IMG/VR virus record: IMGVR_UViG_3300005617_000012
Location: 1-52,589 of that record
Strand: one strand, 5' to 3'
Length of the DNA: 52,589 bases
Source of the DNA: a virus
The notes beneath the pieces were generated by a model, which was given only the letters and a program-made list of their open reading frames with translations, searched no databases and was not told the origin of the DNA. Made by a program: the position numbers and the translations under genes. Positions 42,768 through 50,114 of this stretch are shown piece after piece. The number at the start of each line of letters is the position of its first letter. Position 1 is the first letter of the stretch.

Positions 42768-43175
42768 TCATTTGGTGGCCTTTCCGATGGGAATGATGAG
42801 GACGGGGATGACCCTGCGTCGTTCAGGGTCTTTAGGCATCGTGTTATGATCATTCCATCTGCCCGCTTCAAACAAGGCGCGTTCGCGTGTGGAACAAACA
42901 TCCTGAAGCGAAAAGATGCCGCCGAAGCCTACGCACACCCAAGCCCTAACCCCCTTCACCTTCACCCCGGCTTTCTTGCGTTTTGGGGTGGGGAGGGGGC
43001 GATAGGCTTGCCACGATTTGCGCTCCTCGTTTACCGCCATCTGTCTGGGATTGTGGTAGTATTGCCACTTCGAACCGTCGCGATAAACATCTCCCGTATT
43101 TCTAGTTTCTCCCACTTCCAAAGCCCTGCACATCACGAGCTTCCCGTTGATCTTGATTTTCTTTGTGGGGTTCAT
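42768..43175 (-). CDS. Hypothetical protein
   Basis: The 135-residue protein starts with a basic beta segment (KKIKINGKLVMCRALEV) and has WQYYHNPRQMAV and a basic PTPKRKKAGVKVKGVRAWV. Rightward frames over this DNA are shadows. No function is recognised. Confidence 0.6.
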   Translation of the reverse strand: MNPTKKIKINGKLVMCRALEVGETRNTGDVYRDGSKWQYYHNPRQMAVNEERKSWQAYRPLPTPKRKKAGVKVKGVRAWVCVGFGGIFSLQDVCSTRERALFEAGRWNDHNTMPKDPERRRVIPVLIIPIGKATK

Positions 43176-43184
43176 GGTTGTGCC

Positions 43185-43475
43185 TCAAAATGGAATGTCG
43201 TCACTTGCGTCTACAGGAGGTTGTTCCTCGGGCTTGCGCACGGGAACTTCGCGCCGAATGGTCGTAACCGGCTTGGTCGCTCCCTGCTCCTGCTTAAGCT
43301 CGAAAGCCATGGACATACGAAACTTCTTTCCCGGCGTGTCGTTGTTCCAGATGGATACCCAATACTCTTTTCCATCAATTAGAGCCTGTCCCTTAAAATC
43401 AGGGTGAGTATCCTTCATCTTTCGGTCATTTTCGAAGACTGATCCGCTATTTGGTTTCATTACAAATTCGCCCAT
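43185..43475 (-). CDS. Single-strand DNA-binding-like protein with DDIPF tail
   Basis: The 96-residue protein has HPDFKGQALIDGKEYWVSIW, the core of DUF736-like OB-fold proteins, then a Pro-rich linker and the C-terminal DASDDIPF. An acidic tail ending in DDIPF is typical of single-strand-DNA-binding proteins, which use it to recruit partners. It is next to the Sak4-like ATPase, and the pair makes a recombination/annealing module. AAAGGA lies 8 nt before the ATG. Confidence 0.72.
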   Translation of the reverse strand: MGEFVMKPNSGSVFENDRKMKDTHPDFKGQALIDGKEYWVSIWNNDTPGKKFRMSMAFELKQEQGATKPVTTIRREVPVRKPEEQPPVDASDDIPF

Positions 43476-43476
43476 A

Positions 43477-44463
43477 CTATTGTCCTTTCACTCGGATTGA
43501 AGCTTCCTGAAATTTTTCGCGAAGCGTTGAAACATCTGCCGCCGTCATTTGCTTCTTAATCTCCGTGGTAATGGATTTGCTGACCGCATCAACCTCGGCA
43601 GTTGTCTTAGCCAACTCAAACCGGGCCGAAAACTCACGCAAATGCCCCTCGCTGGCCACGATCTTCTGTTGCTCCTCAATGGTTAACTTTTCCGAATCGA
43701 CAGCGGCAGCATCATCCTCCGTTTGAACCTGGGCCTGTTTACCGCCAAGTAGTCCAAGCAATGGCTTGATGAGTGTATCGAAAGTGGGGTTTTCGAAAGT
43801 GCGATAAGAGAGAATGCCTGTGCGATCCTTTTCCGCAAAGGCTGTTACGGTAGTACGTCCGGTCTTGGTATCCTTCTCGGGACGCATCTGAAGGAGAATA
43901 TGCGGCTCGTAGGGAGTCTCGCCCTCTGCCTTCATTTTCTTTCCCGTTGCCTCCATCTCGCCGGTATCATCGTTCTTGTCGAAACTGTTACCTTCCCGAC
44001 CAAGGATGAAGACGTGTAGGGGCGACGATAGCAGGAAGGCCATTAAATCTTTGTACGGCTTTTTGATTTGAGCCCAAGCATGGAAAGGAATCTGGCCAGC
44101 CTTATTCGTGCGTCCAGCATAGGCGGCGCGAGCCGCTTCCCACAGGTGGGTTATAGAATCGATGGCCACGCCACAATATTCGTTGGGGTCGAGCGAATAG
44201 ATCGCGTCCGTGGTTTCCGTGATGCTGCGTGTGTATAGGGCGTCAAAATCGAATGCTTTGGGATGTACTGCGCGTTCTGGTACGTCCTTGGTGTAGAAGT
44301 CGGTTCCCCGCTCTGTGTCCACGAAGGCAACCCGCTTCTTAGTAATCTGCGCCAATCCCTCCAGACACAGGAGAGTTGTCAGAGTCTTCCCACTTCCGGG
44401 AGGGCCGTAAAGACCGATCTTAAGTGCCGCTTGTTCTGCTTTTGCTTTTTTAAATCCTGCCAT
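43477..44463 (-). CDS. Sak4-type RecA-like ATPase (recombinase)
   Basis: The 328-residue protein has a P-loop LYGPPGSGKTLTT (residues 18-30), the AFVDTERGTDFY region and a Walker B CGVAIDSITHLWEA (Asp102). This arrangement is that of Sak4-like annealing/recombination ATPases of phages (AAA_24-like). The C-terminal third is a charged extension with no recognised fold. It would load or anneal single strands during recombination-dependent replication, with the SSB-like protein just downstream. Confidence 0.85.
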   Translation of the reverse strand: MAGFKKAKAEQAALKIGLYGPPGSGKTLTTLLCLEGLAQITKKRVAFVDTERGTDFYTKDVPERAVHPKAFDFDALYTRSITETTDAIYSLDPNEYCGVAIDSITHLWEAARAAYAGRTNKAGQIPFHAWAQIKKPYKDLMAFLLSSPLHVFILGREGNSFDKNDDTGEMEATGKKMKAEGETPYEPHILLQMRPEKDTKTGRTTVTAFAEKDRTGILSYRTFENPTFDTLIKPLLGLLGGKQAQVQTEDDAAAVDSEKLTIEEQQKIVASEGHLREFSARFELAKTTAEVDAVSKSITTEIKKQMTAADVSTLREKFQEASIRVKGQ

Positions 44464-44486
44464 ATGTTTCTTTCTTTTTTGTTGTT

Positions 44487-44687
44487 CTACTTCAAATGCT
44501 TAATCGGATGCCCCGCAAGCGACACCTCGAAAGGATCGCTTTCTCCGTGGGGAGCACGAATGCACAGTTGCGCGTGAGCCCGGTAATCAGGCAGATCAAC
44601 TGGCGGATGCGTCACGATCTTGGGCAAATAAGTAAGCCAAACAAGGTACGTCGCCAGAGCGAAGAGGAGGGTTAGGGAAAGTTTCAT
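44487..44687 (-). CDS. 66-residue membrane or exported protein
   Basis: The frame from ATG 44687, in an ATGA overlap, begins with a signal-like hydrophobic helix (LSLTLLFALATYLVWLTYL) and a polar remainder (YRAHAQLCIRAPHGESD). A longer upstream frame overlaps the next gene and is not used. No family is recognised. Confidence 0.6.
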   Translation of the reverse strand: MKLSLTLLFALATYLVWLTYLPKIVTHPPVDLPDYRAHAQLCIRAPHGESDPFEVSLAGHPIKHLK

Positions 44688-45019
44688 TCCCGCCCCTCGG
44701 TTGCGATGAAGTGGTCTATGCGGGCGATGGCCAAGGCGGGCAGTTCTGGCGTTCCATCGAGTGCTTGGAATTGCTTGGGCCAGTTGTGCGTCCAAAATAA
44801 CAGAGACCGCTGTTTCCAATTAATGTCCAAAAGATCGGCAGCGCCTACAACTCCATTATCATGAATGGTCTTGATTTTCGTTCCGTTAAGGGCCAATGCC
44901 CAACCGCCAATGCAAAAAGCCGTTCCGCAAGAAGTCTCGGTGGTGGCTGTTCCCATTGCGAACCTCTCTGGAGCCTTATCAATCTGCCTCTGAATCCTGC
45001 GAAGTAAGGGTATGTTCAT
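44684..45019 (-). CDS. Conserved phage hypothetical protein
   Basis: The 111-residue protein carries ETSCGTAFCIGGWALAL near residue 30, a Cys-Gly-x-Gly-Trp-Ala motif common in small phage proteins of unknown function, and an N-terminus IPLLRRIQRQIDKAPERF. It overlaps the next gene by 4 nt. Confidence 0.65.
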   Translation of the reverse strand: MNIPLLRRIQRQIDKAPERFAMGTATTETSCGTAFCIGGWALALNGTKIKTIHDNGVVGAADLLDINWKQRSLLFWTHNWPKQFQALDGTPELPALAIARIDHFIATEGRE

Positions 45020-45045
45020 AAAAATCTCAATTCGGGGTGATGGGG

Positions 45046-45204
45046 TTATTTGTCGTGAGCTTCGGCGTCCGTGGTTTTGACCAGCTTAATTACTGCCTGA
45101 TCAGGCGTGTCTCCAAACTCAGCTTCGCTTTCTTGAAGATTCACGAAATCCCCGTAGTGAGCGCACCATGCATTACCGTCTTTTTCGATTTGAATTGTTA
45201 TCAT
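45046..45204 (-). CDS. 52-residue hypothetical protein
   Basis: The frame from ATG 45204 encodes a HicB-like small fold: IQIEKDGNAWCAHYGDFVN followed by an acidic helix (DTPDQAVIKLVK). The match to HicB is loose, and no HicA partner is seen. Coding composition is good. Confidence 0.55.
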   Translation of the reverse strand: MITIQIEKDGNAWCAHYGDFVNLQESEAEFGDTPDQAVIKLVKTTDAEAHDK

Positions 45205-45230
45205 TAAATCCTACTGGTTTTGGGTTGGGG

Positions 45231-45476
45231 TTAGTCGTTTGTGGCGTCTTCGCAAGATATGGGATCGCCTACCTTGAACTTTCCTGCGTCCACAATAATG
45301 CAAAAATAGTTGTCATTGAGCCTACCCGATACGGTTTCAGACCGTTTTTCTGCGGTATGAAATGAGCCATGCGAAAGAGGCATATTCTGGCCATCTATTT
45401 GATAAACGGTTGATTTTGGATCGCCGCATTTGCAGATTAGAACATCGTACCGCTTTTCTTTAATATCTGTTTTCAT
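45231..45476 (-). CDS. Hypothetical protein
   Basis: The 81-residue protein has a CKCGD pair of cysteines in a beta-rich setting (YDVLICKCGDPKSTVYQ). No family is recognised. Confidence 0.6.
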   Translation of the reverse strand: MKTDIKEKRYDVLICKCGDPKSTVYQIDGQNMPLSHGSFHTAEKRSETVSGRLNDNYFCIIVDAGKFKVGDPISCEDATND

Positions 45477-45527
45477 GGTTACAATTCTGTAGGAAACATT
45501 AGCTATATCTGTGATTGTGCCTAACGA

Positions 45528-46142
45528 TCAAATGTGGCAATCAACCATCGTTATCCAGTCATGGCGATCAAGGGTCTCAATAAGTTTGTCAACACGCATT
45601 TGCCATTCGTTTTCGTCGGCGTTATTTGTGGACATTCCCCACCAGCCCATGGCTCCTTTTTCGTACCATTTTCCATCCATAACAAAGCCCCAACAAGAGA
45701 AAGCTGGAGCATCAGGTTTTGCGCCAGCCCAATCCGCAATGCGCTGTTGTTTCATCGCGGGCAAATCAAATTGACCTACAGGGAGGGAATCAAACTTTCC
45801 AGAACTATGGAGCTTGCGCAGTCTGCCTTCATAGCGACCTCCAATAGTCCAATAATCCCACTTTCGGTTCGGGTTTGTAAATCGGCCTAAGCGCCCTGAC
45901 TTGTCGGGAATTGGCTTAAGTCCATTCCAATCATTCGCAAACTCGACCAGCGTCTTACCATCCGAATATTTTTTGTATTCAGGGTTAGCGTAGTCACGTT
46001 CTGCCTCTTCCGTCTTATCAACCCAAACGCAAAAATCATCAAGGCCGGTGTACTCACGTTCGTGCCACGGTAAAAGTATCTTCTGCAAATCTTCTTCGGA
46101 AGGCTTCGCTTTGGTAACTACTGCCATTAAAAAGTGACTCAT
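45528..46142 (-). CDS. Conserved phage hypothetical protein
   Basis: The 204-residue protein starts MSHFLMAVVTKAKPSEEDL and has FTNPNRKWDYWTIGGRYEG, the core of a family of unknown phage proteins with a DYWxIGGRW-like signature. The C-terminal part has CWGFVMDGKWYEKGAMGWWG. Function unknown. Confidence 0.7.
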   Translation of the reverse strand: MSHFLMAVVTKAKPSEEDLQKILLPWHEREYTGLDDFCVWVDKTEEAERDYANPEYKKYSDGKTLVEFANDWNGLKPIPDKSGRLGRFTNPNRKWDYWTIGGRYEGRLRKLHSSGKFDSLPVGQFDLPAMKQQRIADWAGAKPDAPAFSCWGFVMDGKWYEKGAMGWWGMSTNNADENEWQMRVDKLIETLDRHDWITMVDCHI

Positions 46143-46151
46143 AATAATTTC

Positions 46152-46445
46152 TCAGTTAACTTCGTGATCATCTGCCAGCAAGTGGAGATGGTTGGTTTCT
46201 AAATCTACTTCCCCCGGCAGGTCTGCTTTTTCAGGGATAGCCGTGGCGTTCCCTTCCTGCGACATACGGGGAGGGCATACTGTCCCCGAATCATCTTCCC
46301 TCTTTTCGTCAGTGATTGTCGGGGCGGGGGAAAGGGATTTCGTGTGCTTGCGGATCATCGCATCAAAGGCTTCGCATAGGCCTTTAAAATTGGCCTCCTT
46401 AGCTTGATGTCTGGCCCACACAAGGGCGTCGAGTTCTGAGGTCAT
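46152..46445 (-). CDS. Hypothetical protein
   Basis: The 97-residue protein has a helical first part (LVWARHQAKEANFKGLCEAF) and a disordered-looking acidic remainder. It overlaps the upstream gene by 4 nt. Confidence 0.55.
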   Translation of the reverse strand: MTSELDALVWARHQAKEANFKGLCEAFDAMIRKHTKSLSPAPTITDEKREDDSGTVCPPRMSQEGNATAIPEKADLPGEVDLETNHLHLLADDHEVN

Positions 46446-46627
46446 TCTATTTTCCTGTAGTTAGGTTTCTTCAAAGCCTGATCCAAAAGCAACATTCCCC
46501 TCTTAAAAGAATGGAGAAGGCCGTACTTCGTGCGTTCTTGGAGCGTGAAGTTTACCAAATCTTGGTTTGTCCATTCGGCATCGCGTAGGATTGGCAAATT
46601 GTCGAGTTTGGAGAGTGGGTTGTTCAT
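46442..46627 (-). CDS. 61-residue hypothetical protein
   Basis: A small helical protein (TNQDLVNFTLQERTKYGLL) linked by 4-nt overlaps to both neighbours. No family is recognised. Confidence 0.55.
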   Translation of the reverse strand: MNNPLSKLDNLPILRDAEWTNQDLVNFTLQERTKYGLLHSFKRGMLLLDQALKKPNYRKIE

Positions 46628-46863
46628 TTGGTTTTCTCCCGTTCGGCTAGCATGGCGTCGGCAAGTCTATAGGCGTCCTCCGCGACGTTCCACAGTTTAT
46701 AGTCATTAACTTCCATTGTGATGTAGGCATGGGCTAAGGACACAAGAGCTTTCGCTGCAAAATAATCGCGCAAGAGCATGCCGCGTTCACCCTCAAGCGT
46801 GCCAGCAAATCCCATCACCGTCTGTTCGGTGGCACGAGGGAATGCCGAGCCTCCGTCAGTCAC
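46624..46863 (-). CDS. Conserved phage hypothetical protein (GGSAFPR type)
   Basis: The 79-residue protein starts TDGGSAFPR and has GMLLRDYFAAKAL and RLADAMLAEREK, the three segments of a common small phage family of unknown function. Translation starts at GTG 46863, in a GTGA overlap. Confidence 0.7.
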   Translation of the reverse strand: MTDGGSAFPRATEQTVMGFAGTLEGERGMLLRDYFAAKALVSLAHAYITMEVNDYKLWNVAEDAYRLADAMLAEREKTK

Positions 46864-47051
46864 AAAACCCTCCGTTCTCTCATCGCCAGCGAAACCGCGT
46901 CACTCGTCGCGAATCGCGCGGGCATTAGGAGCTTTGGAAATTGAGAAGAGCGGATCATGGACTGACCATGAGTTGGGAGGACAACTGGCCTGACTGCCCT
47001 GCGCTCAGGCTTTTTCATGGCCAGGATGGCGATTTGGGTTAGGGTTTTCAT
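46860..47051 (-). CDS. Hypothetical protein
   Basis: From ATG 47051 the protein has 63 residues, basic and helical (LTQIAILAMKKPERRAVRPV). A start five codons earlier at 47066 is possible and overlaps the upstream gene. Codon use is less convincing than for its neighbours. Confidence 0.45.
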   Translation of the reverse strand: MKTLTQIAILAMKKPERRAVRPVVLPTHGQSMIRSSQFPKLLMPARFATSDAVSLAMRERRVL

Positions 47052-47056
47052 TTTGG

Positions 47057-47227
47057 TTAATCCCATTGTCCTTCGCGAACAACGTTGATCGAAATCAAAT
47101 CGAGGCCATCTTCTTTCGATAGACCGTTTAACGCATCGATCAATGCGCCCGCACGAGAAGTTGATGTATAGTCGGATTCAATCCGGCGTCCCTCAGTAAG
47201 AACAATTCTGATTTGATATTTCTTCAT
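47057..47227 (-). CDS. 56-residue hypothetical protein
   Basis: The start MKKYQIRIVL at 47227 is chosen because further upstream the frame overlaps the preceding gene. The protein has beta strands and a Ser/Ala-rich helix (TSRAGALIDALNG). No family is recognised. Confidence 0.55.
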   Translation of the reverse strand: MKKYQIRIVLTEGRRIESDYTSTSRAGALIDALNGLSKEDGLDLISINVVREGQWD

Positions 47228-47241
47228 AAATTTGGTTCCGG

Positions 47242-47433
47242 CTATTTCTTCGCTCGACTGGGTTTGGCGCAAGTCGCATCAAGAGCTTTTTGCACTTGGG
47301 CGATGTTGTCTACGACTTTTTCCATAAATTTGCGCCCGTTGTTTTCATGTTTGTTCAAAATGTGTGTCCTGAGTTTCAGGGCGCGAGCGTCACTTAGTTC
47401 GACGCAAAAGCGGGTTAGGGATGGATTGCTCAT
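47242..47433 (-). CDS. 63-residue hypothetical protein
   Basis: A basic helical protein (FCVELSDARALKLRTHIL; KVVDNIAQVQKALDATC) with a Lys-rich tail. It overlaps the upstream gene by 4 nt. Confidence 0.55.
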   Translation of the reverse strand: MSNPSLTRFCVELSDARALKLRTHILNKHENNGRKFMEKVVDNIAQVQKALDATCAKPSRAKK

Positions 47434-47648
47434 TTCACCCTTCCGATCCTATAACCATTTTTTTCAGCTAAACAACGGAATTTTTTTGAAAGTTTTTTGC
47501 CGTAGTAGCTGCACATAACGCTAAGGGAATTGTGCTTTCCATTAGGAACAAAAAAACTCTGGCCAATCTCAAGCTCATTGAGGGGATATTTTGTAAGGCA
47601 GCTGTCCCTCTGTGATACGATTGGCTTATTTTCGATCTCAAATTTCAT
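47430..47648 (-). CDS. DUF7303-like protein, first gene of leftward early operon
   Basis: The 72-residue product from ATG 47648 has YPLNELEIGQSFFVPNGKHN then YYGKKLSKKFRCLAEKNGYR, the pattern of a phage-conserved small family (resembling DUF7303) seen near DNA-metabolism genes. Two in-frame codons upstream (GTG 47654) would add two residues. It starts at the divergent operator region. Confidence 0.6.
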   Translation of the reverse strand: MKFEIENKPIVSQRDSCLTKYPLNELEIGQSFFVPNGKHNSLSVMCSYYGKKLSKKFRCLAEKNGYRIGRVK

Positions 47649-47676
47649 GCGCACACCTTAATACGCACATGCGCAC
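47646..47676. promoter_or_regulatory. Candidate operator: two direct CATGCGCAC repeats
   Basis: CATGCGCAC occurs at 47646-47654 and again at 47668-47676, a 22-base spacing close to two helical turns, and the first copy contains the start codon of the leftward gene. On the leftward strand a TTGACG box lies just upstream of the second copy. The repeats lie between divergent transcripts and are the likeliest place for a repressor or activator of the leftward operon. Confidence 0.45.
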
Positions 47677-47798
47677 TCGTCAAACAAAATCGACAATTAT
47701 TTTTGAACTATTTCCAATTCACCTCTGGAAAACGCTGAAAAGATTTTTCTACTTACGCGCTAAAACGGGTTTCTGTAACGCCTTTCGTCTTGGTTATC

Positions 47799-47975
47799 AT
47801 GAGAACGTACATTATCAAAAAGAACGGAATCGAAATGGAATCATTTGATGACAAGAAAAAAGCCTTGCAACGCCTCTGGGGGCTTAAAAACGCCTTTCCC
47901 ATGGGCAACCCAAAAACTTGCGAGCCTTGGGACTTCACTCTATGGAGTCGGATGGAAACTCGAATCTGGCAATAA
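47799..47975 (+). CDS. Possible rightward gene, 58 residues
   Basis: The frame from ATG 47799 encodes RTYIIKKNGIEMESFDDKKK and then KNAFPMGNPKTCEP. It is the only rightward frame between two leftward blocks: divergent from 47648 and convergent with 47987. Composition is coding-like, but there is no ribosome site. It could encode a small regulator of the adjacent operator. Confidence 0.45.
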   Translation: MRTYIIKKNGIEMESFDDKKKALQRLWGLKNAFPMGNPKTCEPWDFTLWSRMETRIWQ

Positions 47976-47986
47976 AGGCAAATGTC

Positions 47987-48154
47987 CTAACGTTCGATCC
48001 GTAGGACTTCGTTTAAGTCACCCCAAATCGCGGGAGGTTTGGCGTCAATATCGTAATTGTTCCAAGGATAATTCGATGCGCAGCACCAGAGTTGCGCCCA
48101 CCGCTGGCATTGGCTGCGGTATTCCTCAGAGGAGACTAGCTCTAGGATGGTCAT
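47987..48154 (-). CDS. 55-residue hypothetical protein
   Basis: The frame from ATG 48154 overlaps the GH75 stop (ATGA) and encodes a Trp/Cys-rich protein (YRSQCQRWAQLWCCASNYP; PPAIWGDLNEVLRIE). It is the last gene of the lysis-like region. Function unknown. Confidence 0.6.
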   Translation of the reverse strand: MTILELVSSEEYRSQCQRWAQLWCCASNYPWNNYDIDAKPPAIWGDLNEVLRIER

Positions 48155-48660
48155 CGATGAGCTTGGAGTTGATACTGCTTACCATCGACAATGGCCGGTA
48201 CGCCGGGAAAGATCGAATAGCGAATCACCCGCCGCTCCTCTCCTCCTGTCGTCGGGCTAGAAGCAACTCCAATGGCCCGCGCCGTCGCAATACTGGCCTC
48301 TCCCAATTTGTTGACGGGGCCAACATCCCCCACTACCGCAAACGTACTCTGGCCATTCTGCGCGTTCATAACCTGGGCCTGACAGCCGAGGACAATGCCG
48401 CGAACAGATCGAATAATCTGAGGCGGGAGAACGATGTATTTGTCCACGTCCGCATTCAACGCTTTACCGTCTAAATGGAGCGTGGTGTCATTCTGATAGC
48501 AGGGATCGCCATGACTAGGCCCTGAACCGTCACCATCGATCATAAGCCCTGCCAGATAGGTTAGCCGCTCATCGTCGCCAATGATGACATCGATTCCGTT
48601 GATCGTGAGAAGGATTCGAGTTTGCATCTTGTGTGCAGTTTTTTGGGAAAAAGTGGTCAC
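48151..48660 (-). CDS. GH75 (chitosanase-like) glycoside hydrolase domain protein
   Basis: The 169-residue protein matches the GH75 pattern: GLMIDGDGSGPSH with a conserved Asp pair, then LDGKALNADVDKYIVLPP, and STFAVVGDVGPVNKLGEASI followed by a GGEERRVIRYSIFPG end. GH75 enzymes cleave chitosan; related domains in phages are thought to act on cell-wall glycans. No standard endolysin is recognised elsewhere, so this may be the lysis enzyme. There is no secretion signal. Translation probably starts at GTG 48660 (AGGA seven bases upstream); ATG 48627 is an alternative. Confidence 0.72.
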   Translation of the reverse strand: MTTFSQKTAHKMQTRILLTINGIDVIIGDDERLTYLAGLMIDGDGSGPSHGDPCYQNDTTLHLDGKALNADVDKYIVLPPQIIRSVRGIVLGCQAQVMNAQNGQSTFAVVGDVGPVNKLGEASIATARAIGVASSPTTGGEERRVIRYSIFPGVPAIVDGKQYQLQAHR

Positions 48661-49043
48661 TAAAATATCCTGTTAATCAGCGTAGAGGGTCGTATCCCCG
48701 AATCCCGCCAGTCCCGCATATCCCTGTAAAGCACCTGATGCTGTGCGTTCTGCCACCATTGACCGTTGATTAGCGACAAGCCTTCATCTTTGACCAAGGG
48801 AGGCGTCAGAGGCCGCGCTACGGTTCCATGGCTGTAAATCTCAATGAGCGCGTTGTATTCGGCACGCTGACCTTCGCTCAATTCGAAGCCCTTGGACTTG
48901 CTGACGGCGATGTAGGTGGCGTGAGTCAGAGTGTTGCCGGTGTAGGCTATTGGAGCGGACTGCTTCACTTCTGGGGCTACCGTGGTGCAATGTGTGAGCA
49001 TCAGGCACAGGATCAAGCCGGGAATGATCGGGTAGGGTTTCAT
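48660..49043 (-). CDS. Lipoprotein-like protein
   Basis: The 127-residue protein has a hydrophobic N-terminus (PIIPGLILCLMLTHCTT) that looks like a lipoprotein signal with Cys19, although His before the Cys is unusual for a lipobox. The remainder is polar with INGQWWQNAQHQVLYRDM. It directly precedes the GH75 gene. It may be an outer-membrane spanin-like component, but this is inference. Confidence 0.6.
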   Translation of the reverse strand: MKPYPIIPGLILCLMLTHCTTVAPEVKQSAPIAYTGNTLTHATYIAVSKSKGFELSEGQRAEYNALIEIYSHGTVARPLTPPLVKDEGLSLINGQWWQNAQHQVLYRDMRDWRDSGIRPSTLINRIF

Positions 49044-49048
49044 GATAA

Positions 49049-49249
49049 TTATCTCGGTTGTGGCTTAGCCATGAGACATCCGGTCACTTCATCTTTGAGT
49101 AAGATTCCCCATCCGTTGCAGCGCGTGCACATTTCCGCAACTACCCTGTCGCCGCCTTGAGATGGAAGCCTACGCTCGACGTAGTCTCTTACTGATTCAC
49201 CGTTACAATCAGGACATGAAATTTGTCCCTTTATTACATCAAAACTCAT
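49049..49249 (-). CDS. Small zinc-binding protein
   Basis: The 66-residue protein from ATG 49249 (ATGA overlap) has ISCPDCNGES and EMCTRCNGWG, two DnaJ-type CxxCxG repeats that would hold one zinc ion. It is a free-standing zinc-finger protein of unknown role. Confidence 0.65.
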   Translation of the reverse strand: MSFDVIKGQISCPDCNGESVRDYVERRLPSQGGDRVVAEMCTRCNGWGILLKDEVTGCLMAKPQPR

Positions 49250-49491
49250 GGCTTGGAATAGTAAAAATTCCAGACAGCATTCGCCGCCGCATCCCAAGCG
49301 AGTTGAATATCAAGCTTCACTTCCGGCCATTTCGGAAGAGCCTTGCCATCGAAAGATTTCCATTGCCGACTATCGCAGTAGGCATCGTAAGCTATTTTTC
49401 CTGATATTTTCATTTGTTTTGCATCTTTAGGTTCTGCGGTTTCCGCTGAAAATCTAGGCTGTTTCATCCATTGAGGAACTTCCTCTTTCAT
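49246..49491 (-). CDS. Conserved phage hypothetical protein
   Basis: The 81-residue protein has AYDAYCDSRQWKSFDGKALP and EVKLDIQLAWDAAANAV, a pattern common in small phage genes of unknown function. It is linked by overlap to the zinc-binding gene downstream. Confidence 0.65.
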   Translation of the reverse strand: MKEEVPQWMKQPRFSAETAEPKDAKQMKISGKIAYDAYCDSRQWKSFDGKALPKWPEVKLDIQLAWDAAANAVWNFYYSKP

Positions 49492-49492
49492 T

Positions 49493-49678
49493 TTATGGTT
49501 GCGCCCCCTTCAAATCATCCTCAACCGCTTTCTGATTCTTGGCATCATCAGCCGCAATTCTCTGCGCCTCGACATTCTCCTGTTGCTGTGGCGTGTTATT
49601 CAAATCACTACGGCTCTTGAACAGGTTGATGATCGGGCCAGCTACGCCAGAGAGGAAGGTTAGGAAGGAGGCCCACAT
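49493..49678 (-). CDS. 61-residue membrane protein, spanin-like layout
   Basis: From ATG 49678, which shares a base with the upstream stop, the protein has one N-terminal hydrophobic helix (MWASFLTFLSGVAGPIINLF) followed by a polar, Gln/Asp/Lys-rich helical tail. An inner-membrane spanin or holin accessory would have this layout. A longer frame upstream overlaps the previous gene. Confidence 0.55.
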   Translation of the reverse strand: MWASFLTFLSGVAGPIINLFKSRSDLNNTPQQQENVEAQRIAADDAKNQKAVEDDLKGAQP

Positions 49679-49833
49679 TAGAAACCTACTTTCCAGAAGA
49701 ACCACAAAAGACATTTAACCACAAAGATTAATCCTGAGATAAGTCCAAAACAAAAGAAAGAACCTGCATCTAATTCATCATGTGCCTTAGTTCCGATGAA
49801 AATCAGGATAAAAGCTAGGAATAACCAGATCAT
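49678..49833 (-). CDS. 51-residue two-helix membrane protein
   Basis: The frame from ATG 49833 (ATGA overlap) encodes two hydrophobic helices, WLFLAFILIFIG and FFCFGLISGLIFVVKCLLWFF, separated by KAHDELDAGS. Two short helices and a charged loop are compatible with a class II-like holin. It is coupled to the 61-residue membrane protein after it. Confidence 0.6.
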   Translation of the reverse strand: MIWLFLAFILIFIGTKAHDELDAGSFFCFGLISGLIFVVKCLLWFFWKVGF

Positions 49834-50114
49834 GATTTTGCGATTAGATCGAAGGTTTTTACAGCTTCTTTTGCAAGTTGGCGCATCTCATCCCACGTTA
49901 AACTCGAAGGATCGTCACAATCTCGAATATTTACCAGAGTAGACCTCAAAATCATTGCGTTATCAAAAGCCCTGTGAATTTCATCAATGGCATTTTTAGC
50001 TTTTGTAACCTCCAATAATCCAGACTCAGTTAATTGCTCGCCACATTTAATGCAACATTTCAAAAAAGAAATGGTGTTTTGAACAGTTTTGATATTATCT
50101 TGAATAGAGTCCAC
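49830..50114 (-). CDS. Hypothetical helical protein
   Basis: The 94-residue protein is helical with CCIKCGEQ near residue 20. Translation starts at GTG 50114, one base inside the upstream TAG (TAGTG). No family is recognised. Confidence 0.6.
   Translation of the reverse strand: MDSIQDNIKTVQNTISFLKCCIKCGEQLTESGLLEVTKAKNAIDEIHRAFDNAMILRSTLVNIRDCDDPSSLTWDEMRQLAKEAVKTFDLIAKS

Noticed and set aside
42702-43382. Rightward 226-codon frame
   Set aside because: It is the antisense shadow of the leftward genes at 42768 and 43185, and lacks a ribosome site.
47845-48474. Rightward 209-codon frame
   Set aside because: It lies opposite the GH75 gene and the 55-codon gene, and its composition is not protein-like.
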